Shown here in pieces: positions 16,502 through 25,335 of a DNA stretch of 64,000 nt (position 1 is the first letter of the stretch; each line of letters starts with the position of its first letter). Below the pieces are notes generated by a model. The model searched no databases. It was not told the DNA's origin and saw only the letters and a program-made list of their open reading frames with translations. A program made the translations under genes and the position numbers. Source of the stretch: an uncultured Alphaproteobacteria bacterium (GTDB lineage Bacteria > Pseudomonadota > Alphaproteobacteria > HIMB59); the NCBI GenBank assembly GCA_902524245.1, contig CABZCN010000001.1:248001-312000 (forward strand), written 5' to 3'.

Positions 16502-17988
16502 TAATTAGTTGCCTGTTTCATTATCTCAACTCTAGAAATGTTATCACTGTTTGTCAGTATATTTTTTTGAACACCTCTACTTAATATTAACATTCTATGT
16601 GATAAACCCACTACTTCCTCTAAATCAGAGCTTACAACAATAATTGATATTCCACTCTCTGATAATTGTTTCATAACTTGATAAATTGAGTGTCTTGCTC
16701 CAACGTCTATACCTCTTGTTGGCTCGTCAAAAATTAATACTTTGGGCTTTCTTGATATCCATTTCGATATAAGGAGTTTTTGTTGATTGCCACCAGATAA
16801 TTCGTTAGCGTTTTGATCAACACTTCCTTTGACACCCATTAATTCAATACCTTTCTTTGAAAAATTTTTTATTTTTTCAGGTGAAACCCAACCTGATTTT
16901 AAAAAAACATCAAAATTAGCTATAGATATGTTTTGAGAGTTTGATTGCTCGAGTAACAAACCAAGGCTTTTCCTATCCTCAGGCACCATCACAATTCCAT
17001 TTTTAATTGCATCTTGAGGTGAACTTATATTTATTTCATTATTATCAACAAATACTTTCCCAGATGTAATCTTATCTGCTCCGCAGATTGCTCTTACTAA
17101 TTCAGTTCTACCAGCCCCAACAAGACCAGCTATACCAAATATTTCTCCTTTATTAACTGAAAAATTAATATTTTCGAAACTTCCATCAATCGAATTCAAA
17201 TTTTCAACTCTAAGTGTCTCAGTGGTAGATTCATTTTCTATTGTTGGAAATATTCTATCGACATCTCTTCCAACCATATCATGTACTATTTTATTTATTG
17301 CAATGTTAGCGTTATCATATGAGGAAACTAAATTACCATCTCTAAGCACAATAATTTTATCAGCTATTTGTTCAATTTCTTCTAATCTATGACTTATATA
17401 TATGAAGGATACGCCCTCTTTTTTAAGTTGTCTTATTTTGTCAAAAAGAAAATTTGTTTCTGACTCCCCAAGTGAAGAGGTAGGCTCATCAAGAATAAGC
17501 AATTCAGAGTTTAATGTCAGTGCTTTTGCTATTTCAATCTGCTGCTGAGCTGACATTTTAAGGTTTTTGACAAGTTGTTTAGGTGATATTTCTAAACCTA
17601 ATCTTTTTAACTGCTCACTAGCAAGAGAATTCATTTTATTAAAATCTACTATTCCGTTTTTTGTGATCATTCTTCCAACAAATACATTTTCTGCAACTGA
17701 CAGTTCCTTTAAAAGCCTTGTCTCTTGGTGTATTAAACCAATACCTTTTTGAATTGCATTACCTGGAGATGATGGGTTGTAATCTTGACCCTTCCAAGTC
17801 ATAGTGCCTGAGTCATGATTAACTGAACCTGCTATAATTGATGAAATTGTTGATTTTCCTGCCCCATTTTCACCAAGTAGAGCGACCACCTCTCCAGGCC
17901 TCACTTCAAAAGAAACCTCATTTAAAACTTTGGCTGTGCCATAGCTTTTTGAGACTTTTTTGACTTCAAGCCCGAGATGATCGCTCAT
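16501..17988 (-). CDS. CUT2 sugar/polyol ABC transporter ATPase of system 3, tandem ABC domains
   Basis: This is a 495-residue RbsA/MglA-like ATPase. Domain 1 carries Walker A GENGAGKST (39-47), signature region MSAQQQIEIAKAL and Walker B LLILDEPTSSLGE. Domain 2 has the family's degenerate P-loop GLVGAGRTEL, then LSGGNQQKLLISKWI and LIFDEPTRGIDVGAR. It follows the binding-protein gene with only 37 AT-rich bases between them. A weak, AT-only 8-bp stem (17989-17996 with 18009-18016) lies there instead of the strong hairpin of the other systems. It is coupled to the following SDR. Confidence 0.93.
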   Translation of the reverse strand: MSDHLGLEVKKVSKSYGTAKVLNEVSFEVRPGEVVALLGENGAGKSTISSIIAGSVNHDSGTMTWKGQDYNPSSPGNAIQKGIGLIHQETRLLKELSVAENVFVGRMITKNGIVDFNKMNSLASEQLKRLGLEISPKQLVKNLKMSAQQQIEIAKALTLNSELLILDEPTSSLGESETNFLFDKIRQLKKEGVSFIYISHRLEEIEQIADKIIVLRDGNLVSSYDNANIAINKIVHDMVGRDVDRIFPTIENESTTETLRVENLNSIDGSFENINFSVNKGEIFGIAGLVGAGRTELVRAICGADKITSGKVFVDNNEINISSPQDAIKNGIVMVPEDRKSLGLLLEQSNSQNISIANFDVFLKSGWVSPEKIKNFSKKGIELMGVKGSVDQNANELSGGNQQKLLISKWISRKPKVLIFDEPTRGIDVGARHSIYQVMKQLSESGISIIVVSSDLEEVVGLSHRMLILSRGVQKNILTNSDNISRVEIMKQATN

Positions 17989-18025
17989 TAAAATAACTTA
18001 TATAAAAATTATTTTATAAATTTAA

Positions 18026-18976
18026 TTATGGATGACCATCGCCAATGAACTGATCTACGTTTTCAGGTGTTGTTAATGTAGATCCGTACAACATTTCACT
18101 TGGAATATATCTGCCTTCGATAGCATCAATAGCAAATCTTACAGCATTTCTTCCTATAGTTAATGTTTGTTGAGTCATTGTAGCTGCTAATAAAGTATTA
18201 TTATTTTTTAAATCTTGAAGAGCAGCTCTGTCACCATCAAAACCAACAACTAGAATATCATCTCTACCCATTGCCTTAGCTGCCTGAGCAGCACCTTGTG
18301 CAAGAGCATCACATCTTCCAAATAGGACAGTGATATCAGGATTTCTAGTTAACAAGTCTTGAGCAATAGAGACACCTTCGTCTCTACTCCACATTTTACT
18401 TGCTTGTTTTTCAACAGTGTTTAGGTCTGGAAATTGAGCAATAGCATTTTCAAATCCAGTGTCTCTGGCAATTTCAGGAGTAGATCCAAGCTGTCCTTGA
18501 ATAACTCCAACAACGCCCTTACCACCAGTTTGTTCTGCAACCCACATACCCATTTCATATGCAGCAACTTCACTGTCAGAAGCTATAAAAGAGTCACCAG
18601 GAGGGTTAGTTGTATTTCTATCAACTGTTATAACTGGTATTCCAGCCTCCTTAGCTTTTCTAATTTGAGCGTTACCGTCAGTATTACCGGATATGATTAG
18701 TATTAAAGCATCGATTTGCTTTACAAGTAAATCTTCAATCTGACTAACTTGTTTTGCGTCATCTCCACCAGAGTCTACAACAATTGCCTTGTGTCCAAGT
18801 CTACTGGTTTCTGCTTCAACTGACTCTTTGATAAAATTGAAAAAGTCAGCTTGCAAGTTCGCAGCTGCGAAACCGATAGTATATCCCTTACTATCGTGAG
18901 CAATGGCATTTCCACTTATAAGTGTAGAAAGACCAAATGCAAATAGAGTAAATATCTTAAGAAATGTTTTTCTCAT
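18026..18976 (-). CDS. Periplasmic sugar/polyol-binding protein of system 3 (RbsB-like)
   Basis: This 316-residue PBP type-1 protein has a long signal peptide ending near SGNAIA-HD (about residue 26). Mature motifs are YTIGFAAANLQADFFNFIKE, ALILIISGNTDG, IPVITVDRNT, GVIQGQLGSTPEIARDTGF and ILVVGFDGDRAAL, all typical of RbsB. The ribosome site is an extended AGGAGGAGGA. It heads the operon ATPase, SDR, permease, SDR, and is divergent from a split transketolase and an FGGY kinase. The enzyme set suggests a tetritol or pentitol ligand; this is inference. Confidence 0.92.
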   Translation of the reverse strand: MRKTFLKIFTLFAFGLSTLISGNAIAHDSKGYTIGFAAANLQADFFNFIKESVEAETSRLGHKAIVVDSGGDDAKQVSQIEDLLVKQIDALILIISGNTDGNAQIRKAKEAGIPVITVDRNTTNPPGDSFIASDSEVAAYEMGMWVAEQTGGKGVVGVIQGQLGSTPEIARDTGFENAIAQFPDLNTVEKQASKMWSRDEGVSIAQDLLTRNPDITVLFGRCDALAQGAAQAAKAMGRDDILVVGFDGDRAALQDLKNNNTLLAATMTQQTLTIGRNAVRFAIDAIEGRYIPSEMLYGSTLTTPENVDQFIGDGHP

Positions 18977-19038
18977 CTTATTCCTCCTCCTTATAAATTA
19001 AGACTAATGGATATTGCTTTAATATGCAATGAATGCAT

Positions 19039-19044
19039 TATAAT
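19039..19044 (+). promoter_or_regulatory. Putative -10 element of the transketolase-kinase operon
   Basis: TATAAT lies 19 bases before the ATG at 19064, beside the 8-bp palindrome AATGCATT (19032-19039). The 87-bp divergent gap must hold both promoters. AATGCATT or a close variant (GAATGCATA) also occurs in front of the system-2 binding protein at about 12785. It may be a weak shared element. Confidence 0.4.
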
Positions 19045-19063
19045 ATTACAAGGGTAAAAAAAA

Positions 19064-19897
19064 ATGGCTAAGAATAGTGATTATTTAGAAAAAAAATCTC
19101 TTGAGTACAGAAAAACAGTTTTAGAAATTATTTATAATTCTGGTGCTGGACATACTGGAGGTAGCTTGTCATGTGTGGATATATTAAATGTGCTGTATAA
19201 TAATTTTTTAGAAATTTCCCCAAAAAATTTCTCCAAAAAAAATAGAAATAGATACATTCAAAGCAAAGGACACTCTGTTGAAGCCTTATATACAGTTTTG
19301 TGTGACCAAGGATTTTTTACAAGAGAAGAACTTAATACTTTAAATAATTTTAATTCTCATTTTATTGGGCATCCTACAAAAAAAGTACCTGGCATTGAAC
19401 ACAATACCGGAGCTCTTGGCCATGGTCTTTCAGTTGCTGTTGGTTTAGCTATAGCTCAAAAACTTGATAAAGAAAATTTTAAGATTTATACACTTCTAGG
19501 TGATGGAGAATTATCTGAAGGCTCTGTTTGGGAAGCGTGCAGTACTGCACATAAGTACAAACTTGATAATCTTGTAGTAATTATAGATAGAAATAAGCTT
19601 CAAATAACTGGAAAAACTGAGGATGTTAATCCAATAGAACCTTTAAATGAAAAATTTCTATCATTTGGTTTTAATGTTAAAGAAATTGATGGAAATAATA
19701 TTGAGGAATTAATTACTGCTTTGGAGGAAATACCATTTAATACAAATACACCAAATGCTATTATAGCAAATACTGTAAAAGGCTCAGGTGTGAGCTTCAT
19801 TGAAAATCAAATAAGTTGGCATCACAAAGTTCCATCAAAAGAAGAGTTCGAGAAAGCTAATTTAGAACTAGAAAGTCGATTAAAATCCTATGAGTGA
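19064..19897 (+). CDS. Transketolase, N-terminal subunit
   Basis: This 277-residue polypeptide holds the thiamine-diphosphate pyrophosphate-binding half of a split transketolase. Motifs are GHTGGSLSCVDIL, SKGHSVEALY, GHPTKKVPGIEHNTGALGHG and the ThDP/Mg site GDGELSEGSVWEACSTAHKY (about 146-165), followed by WHHKVPS. The partner C-terminal subunit is the next gene, overlapping by eight bases. Split transketolases are known, and many occur in carbohydrate islands. Here it probably processes a ketopentose or ketotetrose phosphate made from the system-3 substrate. Confidence 0.92.
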   Translation: MAKNSDYLEKKSLEYRKTVLEIIYNSGAGHTGGSLSCVDILNVLYNNFLEISPKNFSKKNRNRYIQSKGHSVEALYTVLCDQGFFTREELNTLNNFNSHFIGHPTKKVPGIEHNTGALGHGLSVAVGLAIAQKLDKENFKIYTLLGDGELSEGSVWEACSTAHKYKLDNLVVIIDRNKLQITGKTEDVNPIEPLNEKFLSFGFNVKEIDGNNIEELITALEEIPFNTNTPNAIIANTVKGSGVSFIENQISWHHKVPSKEEFEKANLELESRLKSYE

Positions 19898-20837
19898 AAT
19901 TACAACAGGTAAAGCAAATTTAGAAATATTTGGAGAAACTCTTTTGGAAGAAGGTAAAAAAAATAGTAACCTTATTGTTGTAACAAGTGACTCGAGAGGC
20001 TCAGGAAAGATTGTGCCTTTTGGAAAAGAATTACCAGATCAAATTATAGAGGTTGGTATTGCTGAACAAAATTTGGTTGGTGTGTGTTCTGGGCTTGCAG
20101 CTGGAGGCAAAATTGTCTTTGGCGTTTCTCCTGCAAGTTTTCTAACAGCTAGATCATTAGAGCAAATTAAAAATGATGTGGCTTACTCAGATCAACCCGT
20201 AACTTTGGTAGGAATAAGTGCAGGAATAAGCTATGGTCAACTTGGTTCTACTCATCATTCTTTGCATGATTATGCAGTATTGCGAACGATAAATAACCTG
20301 ACTATTGTTTCGCCAGCCGATAATTTTGAAGCATCTGAAGTTATTAGGAAGGCCGTGTCTTTTAATAAACCTCTATATATAAGGTATGGAAAAAAACCAA
20401 TGATCGATCTTCACAAAAAAGGTTCTAATTTTGAAATAGGTAAAGCCTCTATCATTTGTGAAGGAAATGACATAACGATTATTGCAACAGGTGAAACTGT
20501 ACAAAGAGCTTTTTTAGCAAGTAGGATACTTAAAGAAGATGGGGTTAATGCAGAAGTCATTAGTATGCACACTATTAAGCCTTTTGATGAGGATGCATTA
20601 ATGAAATCAATCAAAAAAACTAACTGTTTAATTTCAGTTGAGGAACATAGTATATATGGCGGACTAGGTGAGTGTTGTGCAAGCCTTCTTTTACAAGCAG
20701 GATATAATATAAAATTTAAAATTTTAGGTATACCTGATGAATATATGATCAATGGCTCTCAAGGTGATGTACTAGATCATTACAATATGAGCCCAGAAAA
20801 AATTTCTGATATATCAAAAACTCTACTAAACCAATGA
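19890..20837 (+). CDS. Transketolase, C-terminal subunit
   Basis: This 315-residue partner subunit holds the pyrimidine-binding and C-terminal domains. The catalytic glutamate lies in QIIEVGIAEQNLVGVCSGLA (residues about 51-70), the substrate loop in ISYGQLGSTHHSLHDYAVLR, and the C-terminal domain has EEHSIYGGLGE. Together with the upstream gene it makes a full-length transketolase equivalent. It overlaps the kinase gene by four bases (ATGA, 20834-20837), so the three genes form one translationally coupled operon. Confidence 0.92.
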   Translation: MSEITTGKANLEIFGETLLEEGKKNSNLIVVTSDSRGSGKIVPFGKELPDQIIEVGIAEQNLVGVCSGLAAGGKIVFGVSPASFLTARSLEQIKNDVAYSDQPVTLVGISAGISYGQLGSTHHSLHDYAVLRTINNLTIVSPADNFEASEVIRKAVSFNKPLYIRYGKKPMIDLHKKGSNFEIGKASIICEGNDITIIATGETVQRAFLASRILKEDGVNAEVISMHTIKPFDEDALMKSIKKTNCLISVEEHSIYGGLGECCASLLLQAGYNIKFKILGIPDEYMINGSQGDVLDHYNMSPEKISDISKTLLNQ

Positions 20838-22309
20838 GTTATATCACTGTTGACTCAAGTACTTCATCTACAACAGTTTTAGTATTTGATGAAAAATTAG
20901 AAATATTAAAAAAGTTTCAAAAAGAACACTCTCAAATAGTTACTGAAGAAGGTTACATTGAACACGACCTAGAGGAGATTTATCAGAATTTATTAGAATT
21001 AGTTAAAAAAGCTTCAGAGATATTACCAAATCCTAAATTTATCAGCATCACAAACCAGCGAGAAACTTTTACTTTATTCAACGAAAAAGATGGGAAGCCC
21101 TTACATAACGCTATTGTGTGGCAATGTACTAGAGGTCAAGATATATGTGAAAAAATTTTAAACGATGAATTAAAGCGAACAAAGATTATTAACAAGACAG
21201 GTTTAAAACCAAATACTTTTTTTTCAGGTAGTAAATTAAAATGGATTTATGATGAAAAAGAAGAAATAAGAAGAAAAATTGATAATGGAGAAATACTATT
21301 TGGAACAATTGAAACATATTTAATTTATAGACTTACTAATATGGAGTCATATGTCTCGGACACGACAAACGCATCCAGAACCCTGTTATTTAATTGTTTA
21401 ACTAATGAATGGGATCAAGAATTATTGAATATTTTTGATATTAAAAAAATTAAACTTCCAAAAGTAATTAATAGTTCAAATATCTTTGGAGAAAGTAACT
21501 TTAATAAAATTTTTAATAAAATAATACCTATCATCGGAGTAGCTGGTGATGCGCAAGCATCATTATTTGCTAATTTTTGTTTCAATAAAGGAGATACTAA
21601 AATAACTACAGGCACAGGTTTTAATATTCAAACTAACATTGGTAATGAAATGTTTATTGATGAAAAATCGCTTACTTCTCTTGCATTCACTCATGAAAAT
21701 AAAAATATCTATGCACTTGAATGTTTAAATTCCTATGCGGGAGGAACAATTTCTTGGTTAAAAAATAATTTAGGATTAATAAAGACAGTTGAAGAAAGTG
21801 AGATTTTTTCTAAAAAGGAAAAAGATAATAATGGGGTATATTTAATTCCTGCGTTTTCTGGTTTAGGCCCACCCTATTGGAACTCTGAGGCCAGAGCAGC
21901 CTTCTTTGGAATTAGTGCTTCAACTAATACTAATCACTTAATTAGAGCAGGTCTTGAGTCAGTAGCGTATCAAATGGTTGTTTATCTTGAATTCATGAAA
22001 AAAACTCAAAACATGGAATTAAACAATCTATCCATCGACGGAGGAATGGTTAAAAATAAATTTTTCCTCCAAATTCTTAGTGACTTGTTAGAAATTGATT
22101 TAAGTATCCCTGAACTTGAGGAAATGTCCTCATACGGAGCTCTTCTTTTTGGAATAAAGCATTTTCATAACATAAAAAATTTAGAGGATTTAAGGGATTT
22201 CAAGATAAAAAAGTCAGTCATAAAGCCAAATAATAATAATATTATCAAACAGTCATATAGATCTTGGAAAGAGATTGTAGATAAACATTTCGTAAAAAAT
22301 CAAGAGTAA
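20834..22309 (+). CDS. FGGY-family carbohydrate kinase, glycerol kinase-like
   Basis: This 491-residue enzyme phosphorylates a polyol or sugar with ATP. The N-terminus YITVDSSTSSTTVLVFDE and the motifs ITNQRETFTLF, AIVWQCTRGQDICEKI, DTTNASRTLLFN and GDAQASLFAN resemble glycerol kinase. The C-terminal actin-fold motif is LSIDGGMVKNKFFLQILSDL. Its operon contains transketolase and faces a transporter with two polyol dehydrogenases. The in vivo substrate may therefore be a tetritol, pentitol or ketose rather than glycerol. It starts within the stop of the transketolase C subunit. Confidence 0.85.
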   Translation: MSYITVDSSTSSTTVLVFDEKLEILKKFQKEHSQIVTEEGYIEHDLEEIYQNLLELVKKASEILPNPKFISITNQRETFTLFNEKDGKPLHNAIVWQCTRGQDICEKILNDELKRTKIINKTGLKPNTFFSGSKLKWIYDEKEEIRRKIDNGEILFGTIETYLIYRLTNMESYVSDTTNASRTLLFNCLTNEWDQELLNIFDIKKIKLPKVINSSNIFGESNFNKIFNKIIPIIGVAGDAQASLFANFCFNKGDTKITTGTGFNIQTNIGNEMFIDEKSLTSLAFTHENKNIYALECLNSYAGGTISWLKNNLGLIKTVEESEIFSKKEKDNNGVYLIPAFSGLGPPYWNSEARAAFFGISASTNTNHLIRAGLESVAYQMVVYLEFMKKTQNMELNNLSIDGGMVKNKFFLQILSDLLEIDLSIPELEEMSSYGALLFGIKHFHNIKNLEDLRDFKIKKSVIKPNNNNIIKQSYRSWKEIVDKHFVKNQE

Positions 22310-22384
22310 AAATTTAAAATTTAACTAGCAAGTTATAGTGTCAATAAGATATTGTGTCTGTACTATATAAAGGAGGAAATAACT

Positions 22385-23416
22385 ATGAGAAAATTATCTC
22401 TAGTTCTAGCTTCATTAATGGCTGTTGCGTTTACTTTTGCAACTGTTCCCGCTAAAGCTGGAAGCCATGCTATTGAAGCTTGCTTGATTACAAAAACGGA
22501 TATCAATCCTTTTTTTGTTAAAATGAAAGAGGGAGCTAAAGCTAAAGCTGATGAGCTTGGCATTAAACTCTCAACATTTGCTGGAAAAATTGATGGTGAT
22601 CACGAAACTCAGGTTAAAGCTGTTGAAACTTGTATCGCTTCAGGTGCTAGTGGTATTTTAATTGCTGCATCAGATACAAAAGCCATTACTACACCTCTTC
22701 AACAGGCAAGAGATGCTGGATTATTGGTGATAGCACTTGATACACCTTTAGAGCCAATCACAGCTGCAGACTCAACTTTTGCAACTGATAACTTCAAAGC
22801 TGGTAAGTTAATTGGTGAGTGGGCTGCTGCTTCTTTTGGAGATACATCTAAAGCAATCATCGCAATGTTAAATCTTAACATTAGCCAACCATCTGTTGAC
22901 GTTCTAAGAGACCAGGGTTTCTTAACTGGTTTTGGTATTGATACAAAAGATATCACTAGATGGGGAGATGAGGATGACCCAAGAATAGTTGGTAATGAGC
23001 CAACTAATGGAAATGAAGAAGGTGGAAGAGACGCAATGGAAAAACTTCTTCAAAAAAATCCTGACATTAACGTAGTTTATACACTTAATGAACCTGCTGC
23101 AGCAGGTGCATACGAGGCACTTAAGGCTGCTGGTAAAGCCGACGATGGAATTTTAATTGTTTCTGTTGACGGTGGTTGCCCTGGTGTTCAAGATGTTAAA
23201 GATGGTGTTATTGGTGCTACTTCACAACAATACCCACTTTTAATGGCATCTCTTGGTGTTGAAGCTATTAAAGCTTGGGCTGAAAATGGAACTAAGCCTG
23301 CAAATACTCCAGGCCTTGACTTTTTTGATACTGGTGTAAACTTAGTTACTGATCAGCCTGCATCTGGTGTACCTTCTATTGATACAAAAGAGGGTATGGA
23401 TAGATGTTGGGGCTAA
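22385..23416 (+). CDS. frcB: Fructose-type periplasmic binding protein (FrcB-like), system 4
   Basis: This 343-residue exported protein is similar in order and sequence feel to FrcB of the rhizobial fructose/mannose/ribose importer. Signal peptide ends near VPAKA-GSHA. Mature motifs are [60 protein letters not shown] and [13 protein letters not shown]. An upstream TTG in frame at 22352 was rejected because AGGAGG (22371-22376) sits exactly for the ATG at 22385, and the signal peptide starts there. A strong hairpin follows, then the permease and ATPase genes. Fructose is the likely ligand by homology and by the fructokinase in region 2. Confidence 0.85.
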   Translation: MRKLSLVLASLMAVAFTFATVPAKAGSHAIEACLITKTDINPFFVKMKEGAKAKADELGIKLSTFAGKIDGDHETQVKAVETCIASGASGILIAASDTKAITTPLQQARDAGLLVIALDTPLEPITAADSTFATDNFKAGKLIGEWAAASFGDTSKAIIAMLNLNISQPSVDVLRDQGFLTGFGIDTKDITRWGDEDDPRIVGNEPTNGNEEGGRDAMEKLLQKNPDINVVYTLNEPAAAGAYEALKAAGKADDGILIVSVDGGCPGVQDVKDGVIGATSQQYPLLMASLGVEAIKAWAENGTKPANTPGLDFFDTGVNLVTDQPASGVPSIDTKEGMDRCWG

Positions 23417-23437
23417 AGTCCTAAATAATTTAAACAT

Positions 23438-23469
23438 TAAAATAGGGTGGCTCTTGCTGCCCTATTTTA
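23438..23469 (+). promoter_or_regulatory. Intercistronic hairpin after frcB
   Basis: The stem pairs 23438-23451 with 23456-23469: ten perfect pairs (TAAAATAGGG with its complement) plus four inner pairs including two G-T wobbles, loop TCTT. It begins 21 bases after the frcB stop and ends 19 bases before the permease ATG. Its lower stem supplies a TTTTAT run, so partial termination is plausible. This is the third such hairpin after a binding-protein gene in the window. Confidence 0.78.
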
Positions 23470-23488
23470 TATATAATAAGACACCAAC

Positions 23489-24571
23489 ATGAGTGATATT
23501 TCAAAGGATTTACAGGATCAACCAAAGTTCCAAGATGAAATAGGTTCCAAGGATCAAGATCATCATACTTTTGAACTAGAAAAACCAAATACTCTAAAAA
23601 AAATTCAAAACTTTCTTCATGGTAATCCGACTATGGTACCAGTTATTATCCTTTTTGTAAGTGTTGCAGCTTTTGGTCTTATAGCTGGAGGGAAGTTTTT
23701 CTCTGCCTTTAACTTATCATTAATTATTCAGCAAGTAACTATTGTTGGAATTTTAGCAGCAGCTCAAACTTTAATAATTTTAACTGCAGGAATTGATCTC
23801 AGCGTTGCTGCCATAATGGTGCTTGCTTCAGTATTTATGGGAAAGCTATCTGTACAAATGGGACTACCTACTTCTTTCGCAATAATGGTCGGAATGGCAA
23901 GCGGTGCAATATGTGGATATATAAATGGATGGTTAGTAACTAAATTTCGTCTTCCACCCTTCATAGTAACTTTAGGAACTTGGAATGTATTTTTTGCACT
24001 AGTAATATTTTTTAGTGGTTCACAATCAATAAGAGCAAGAGATATTGAAGCTAATGCACCTTTACTTCATTTCTTTGGAAAAAGTGTCAAGGTCTATGGT
24101 GCTCAATTTACTTATGGATCATTTTTAATGATTTTAATATTTATAATTTTGTGGTTTGTGCTTAACAAAACAGCTTGGGGTAGGCACGTTTATGCAGTAG
24201 GTGATGATAAAGATGCTGCTGAACTATCAGGAATTAGAACAGATAGAATGCTATTGTCTGTATACACTGTCGCCGGTGTAATACTAGCTTTAGGTGCATG
24301 GGTTTCTATTGGAAGAGTTGGTTCAGTTTCTCCGACTAGTTTTTACGAGGGTAACCTTGACTCGATAACTGCAGTTGTGATAGGAGGAACTTCATTATTT
24401 GGTGGAAGAGGTTCTATAGTTGGTGCTTTGTTCGGTGCTTTGATCGTTGGTGTTTTTAGCTCTGGTCTATCCATAGCTGGTTTAGATGTTTTATGGCAAA
24501 GATTTGCACTAGGATGTTTAATTATTATGGCTGTTGGGCTTGATCAGTGGATAAGGAGGATATCAAATTAA
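23489..24571 (+). CDS. frcC: Fructose-type ABC transporter permease (FrcC-like)
   Basis: This is a 360-residue CUT2 permease. A hydrophilic N-terminal extension of about 45 residues (rich in D, Q and E) precedes the first helix. The signature is AGIDLSVAA (100-108), followed by LPPFIVTLGTWNVFFALVIF, GDDKDAAELSGIRT and VIGGTSLFGGRGSIVGA. Length and the extended N-terminus fit FrcC. It is expressed downstream of frcB through the hairpin region. The stop codon overlaps the ATPase start (TAATG, 24569-24573). Confidence 0.87.
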   Translation: MSDISKDLQDQPKFQDEIGSKDQDHHTFELEKPNTLKKIQNFLHGNPTMVPVIILFVSVAAFGLIAGGKFFSAFNLSLIIQQVTIVGILAAAQTLIILTAGIDLSVAAIMVLASVFMGKLSVQMGLPTSFAIMVGMASGAICGYINGWLVTKFRLPPFIVTLGTWNVFFALVIFFSGSQSIRARDIEANAPLLHFFGKSVKVYGAQFTYGSFLMILIFIILWFVLNKTAWGRHVYAVGDDKDAAELSGIRTDRMLLSVYTVAGVILALGAWVSIGRVGSVSPTSFYEGNLDSITAVVIGGTSLFGGRGSIVGALFGALIVGVFSSGLSIAGLDVLWQRFALGCLIIMAVGLDQWIRRISN

Positions 24572-25335
24572 TGCAACCTGTATTACAAGCAAAAGCAATT
24601 AATAAAAGGTATGGTAAAGTCGTGGCTTTAGATAACGCTGATTTAGAACTTTATAAGGATGAAGTTTTGGGAGTAATTGGTGATAATGGTGCAGGAAAAT
24701 CAACATTAATTAAAGCTCTTTGTGGAGCAGTTCAGCCAGACTCAGGAGAGATTTTGTTAGATGGAAACAAAGTTACTTTTGGTTCTCCAATTGAGGCAAG
24801 GAAAACAGGTATCGAAACTGTTTATCAGAACCTAGCTCTTTCCCCAGCACTAACTATTGCTGATAACATGTTTTTAGGCAGAGAAATTCATAAAAAAGGT
24901 TTTATGGGTAAATTCTTAAGATTTTTAGATCAATCAGGTATGCAAGAACTTGCTCGAACAAAATTATCAGAGTTGGGTTTGTTAACTATTCAAAATATTA
25001 ATCAACAAGTTGAAACTCTATCAGGTGGACAAAGGCAAGGTGTTGCAGTTGCTCGAGCTGCTGCATTTGGAACAAAAGTTATAATTATGGATGAGCCTAC
25101 TGCAGCACTTGGTGTAAAGGAAAGTAGAAGAGTTTTAGAATTAATTGTTGAAGTAAAATCTAGGGGAATTCCGATTATTCTTATTTCTCATAATATGCCT
25201 CATGTCTTTGAAGTTTCTGATAGAATACACATACACCGTTTAGGTAAAAGACTTTGTGTCATTAACCCTAAAGATAATTCAATGTCTGATGCAGTCGCTT
25301 ATATGACTGGTGCTAAAGAACCGCCAACTTCTTAG
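24571..25335 (+). CDS. frcA: Fructose-type ABC transporter ATPase (FrcA-like), single ABC domain
   Basis: This is a 254-residue single-domain ATPase. Walker A is GDNGAGKST, the signature is LSGGQRQGVAVARAAA, Walker B is VIIMDEPTAALGV, and the H-loop region is LISHNMPHVFEVSD. The start at ATG 24571 was preferred over an in-frame GTG at 24547, because AAGGAGGA at 24553-24560 is correctly spaced for 24571. The gene overlaps frcC by one base. Its 3' end overlaps the convergent kinase gene by four bases. Gene order B-C-A followed by a kinase matches rhizobial frcBCAK, although here the kinase is inverted. Confidence 0.88.
   Translation: MQPVLQAKAINKRYGKVVALDNADLELYKDEVLGVIGDNGAGKSTLIKALCGAVQPDSGEILLDGNKVTFGSPIEARKTGIETVYQNLALSPALTIADNMFLGREIHKKGFMGKFLRFLDQSGMQELARTKLSELGLLTIQNINQQVETLSGGQRQGVAVARAAAFGTKVIIMDEPTAALGVKESRRVLELIVEVKSRGIPIILISHNMPHVFEVSDRIHIHRLGKRLCVINPKDNSMSDAVAYMTGAKEPPTS

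Noticed and set aside
17989-18016. Fourth binding-protein hairpin (system 3)
   Set aside because: The 8-bp stem is entirely A-T with a 12-base loop, too weak to group with the other three.
22352-22384. Upstream TTG start for the FrcB-like binding protein
   Set aside because: It would place 11 charged residues ahead of a clear signal peptide, and the AGGAGG at 22371-22376 serves the ATG at 22385.
24547-24570. GTG start for the FrcA-like ATPase
   Set aside because: AAGGAGGA lies inside this extension and is correctly spaced for ATG 24571; the extension has no family counterpart.
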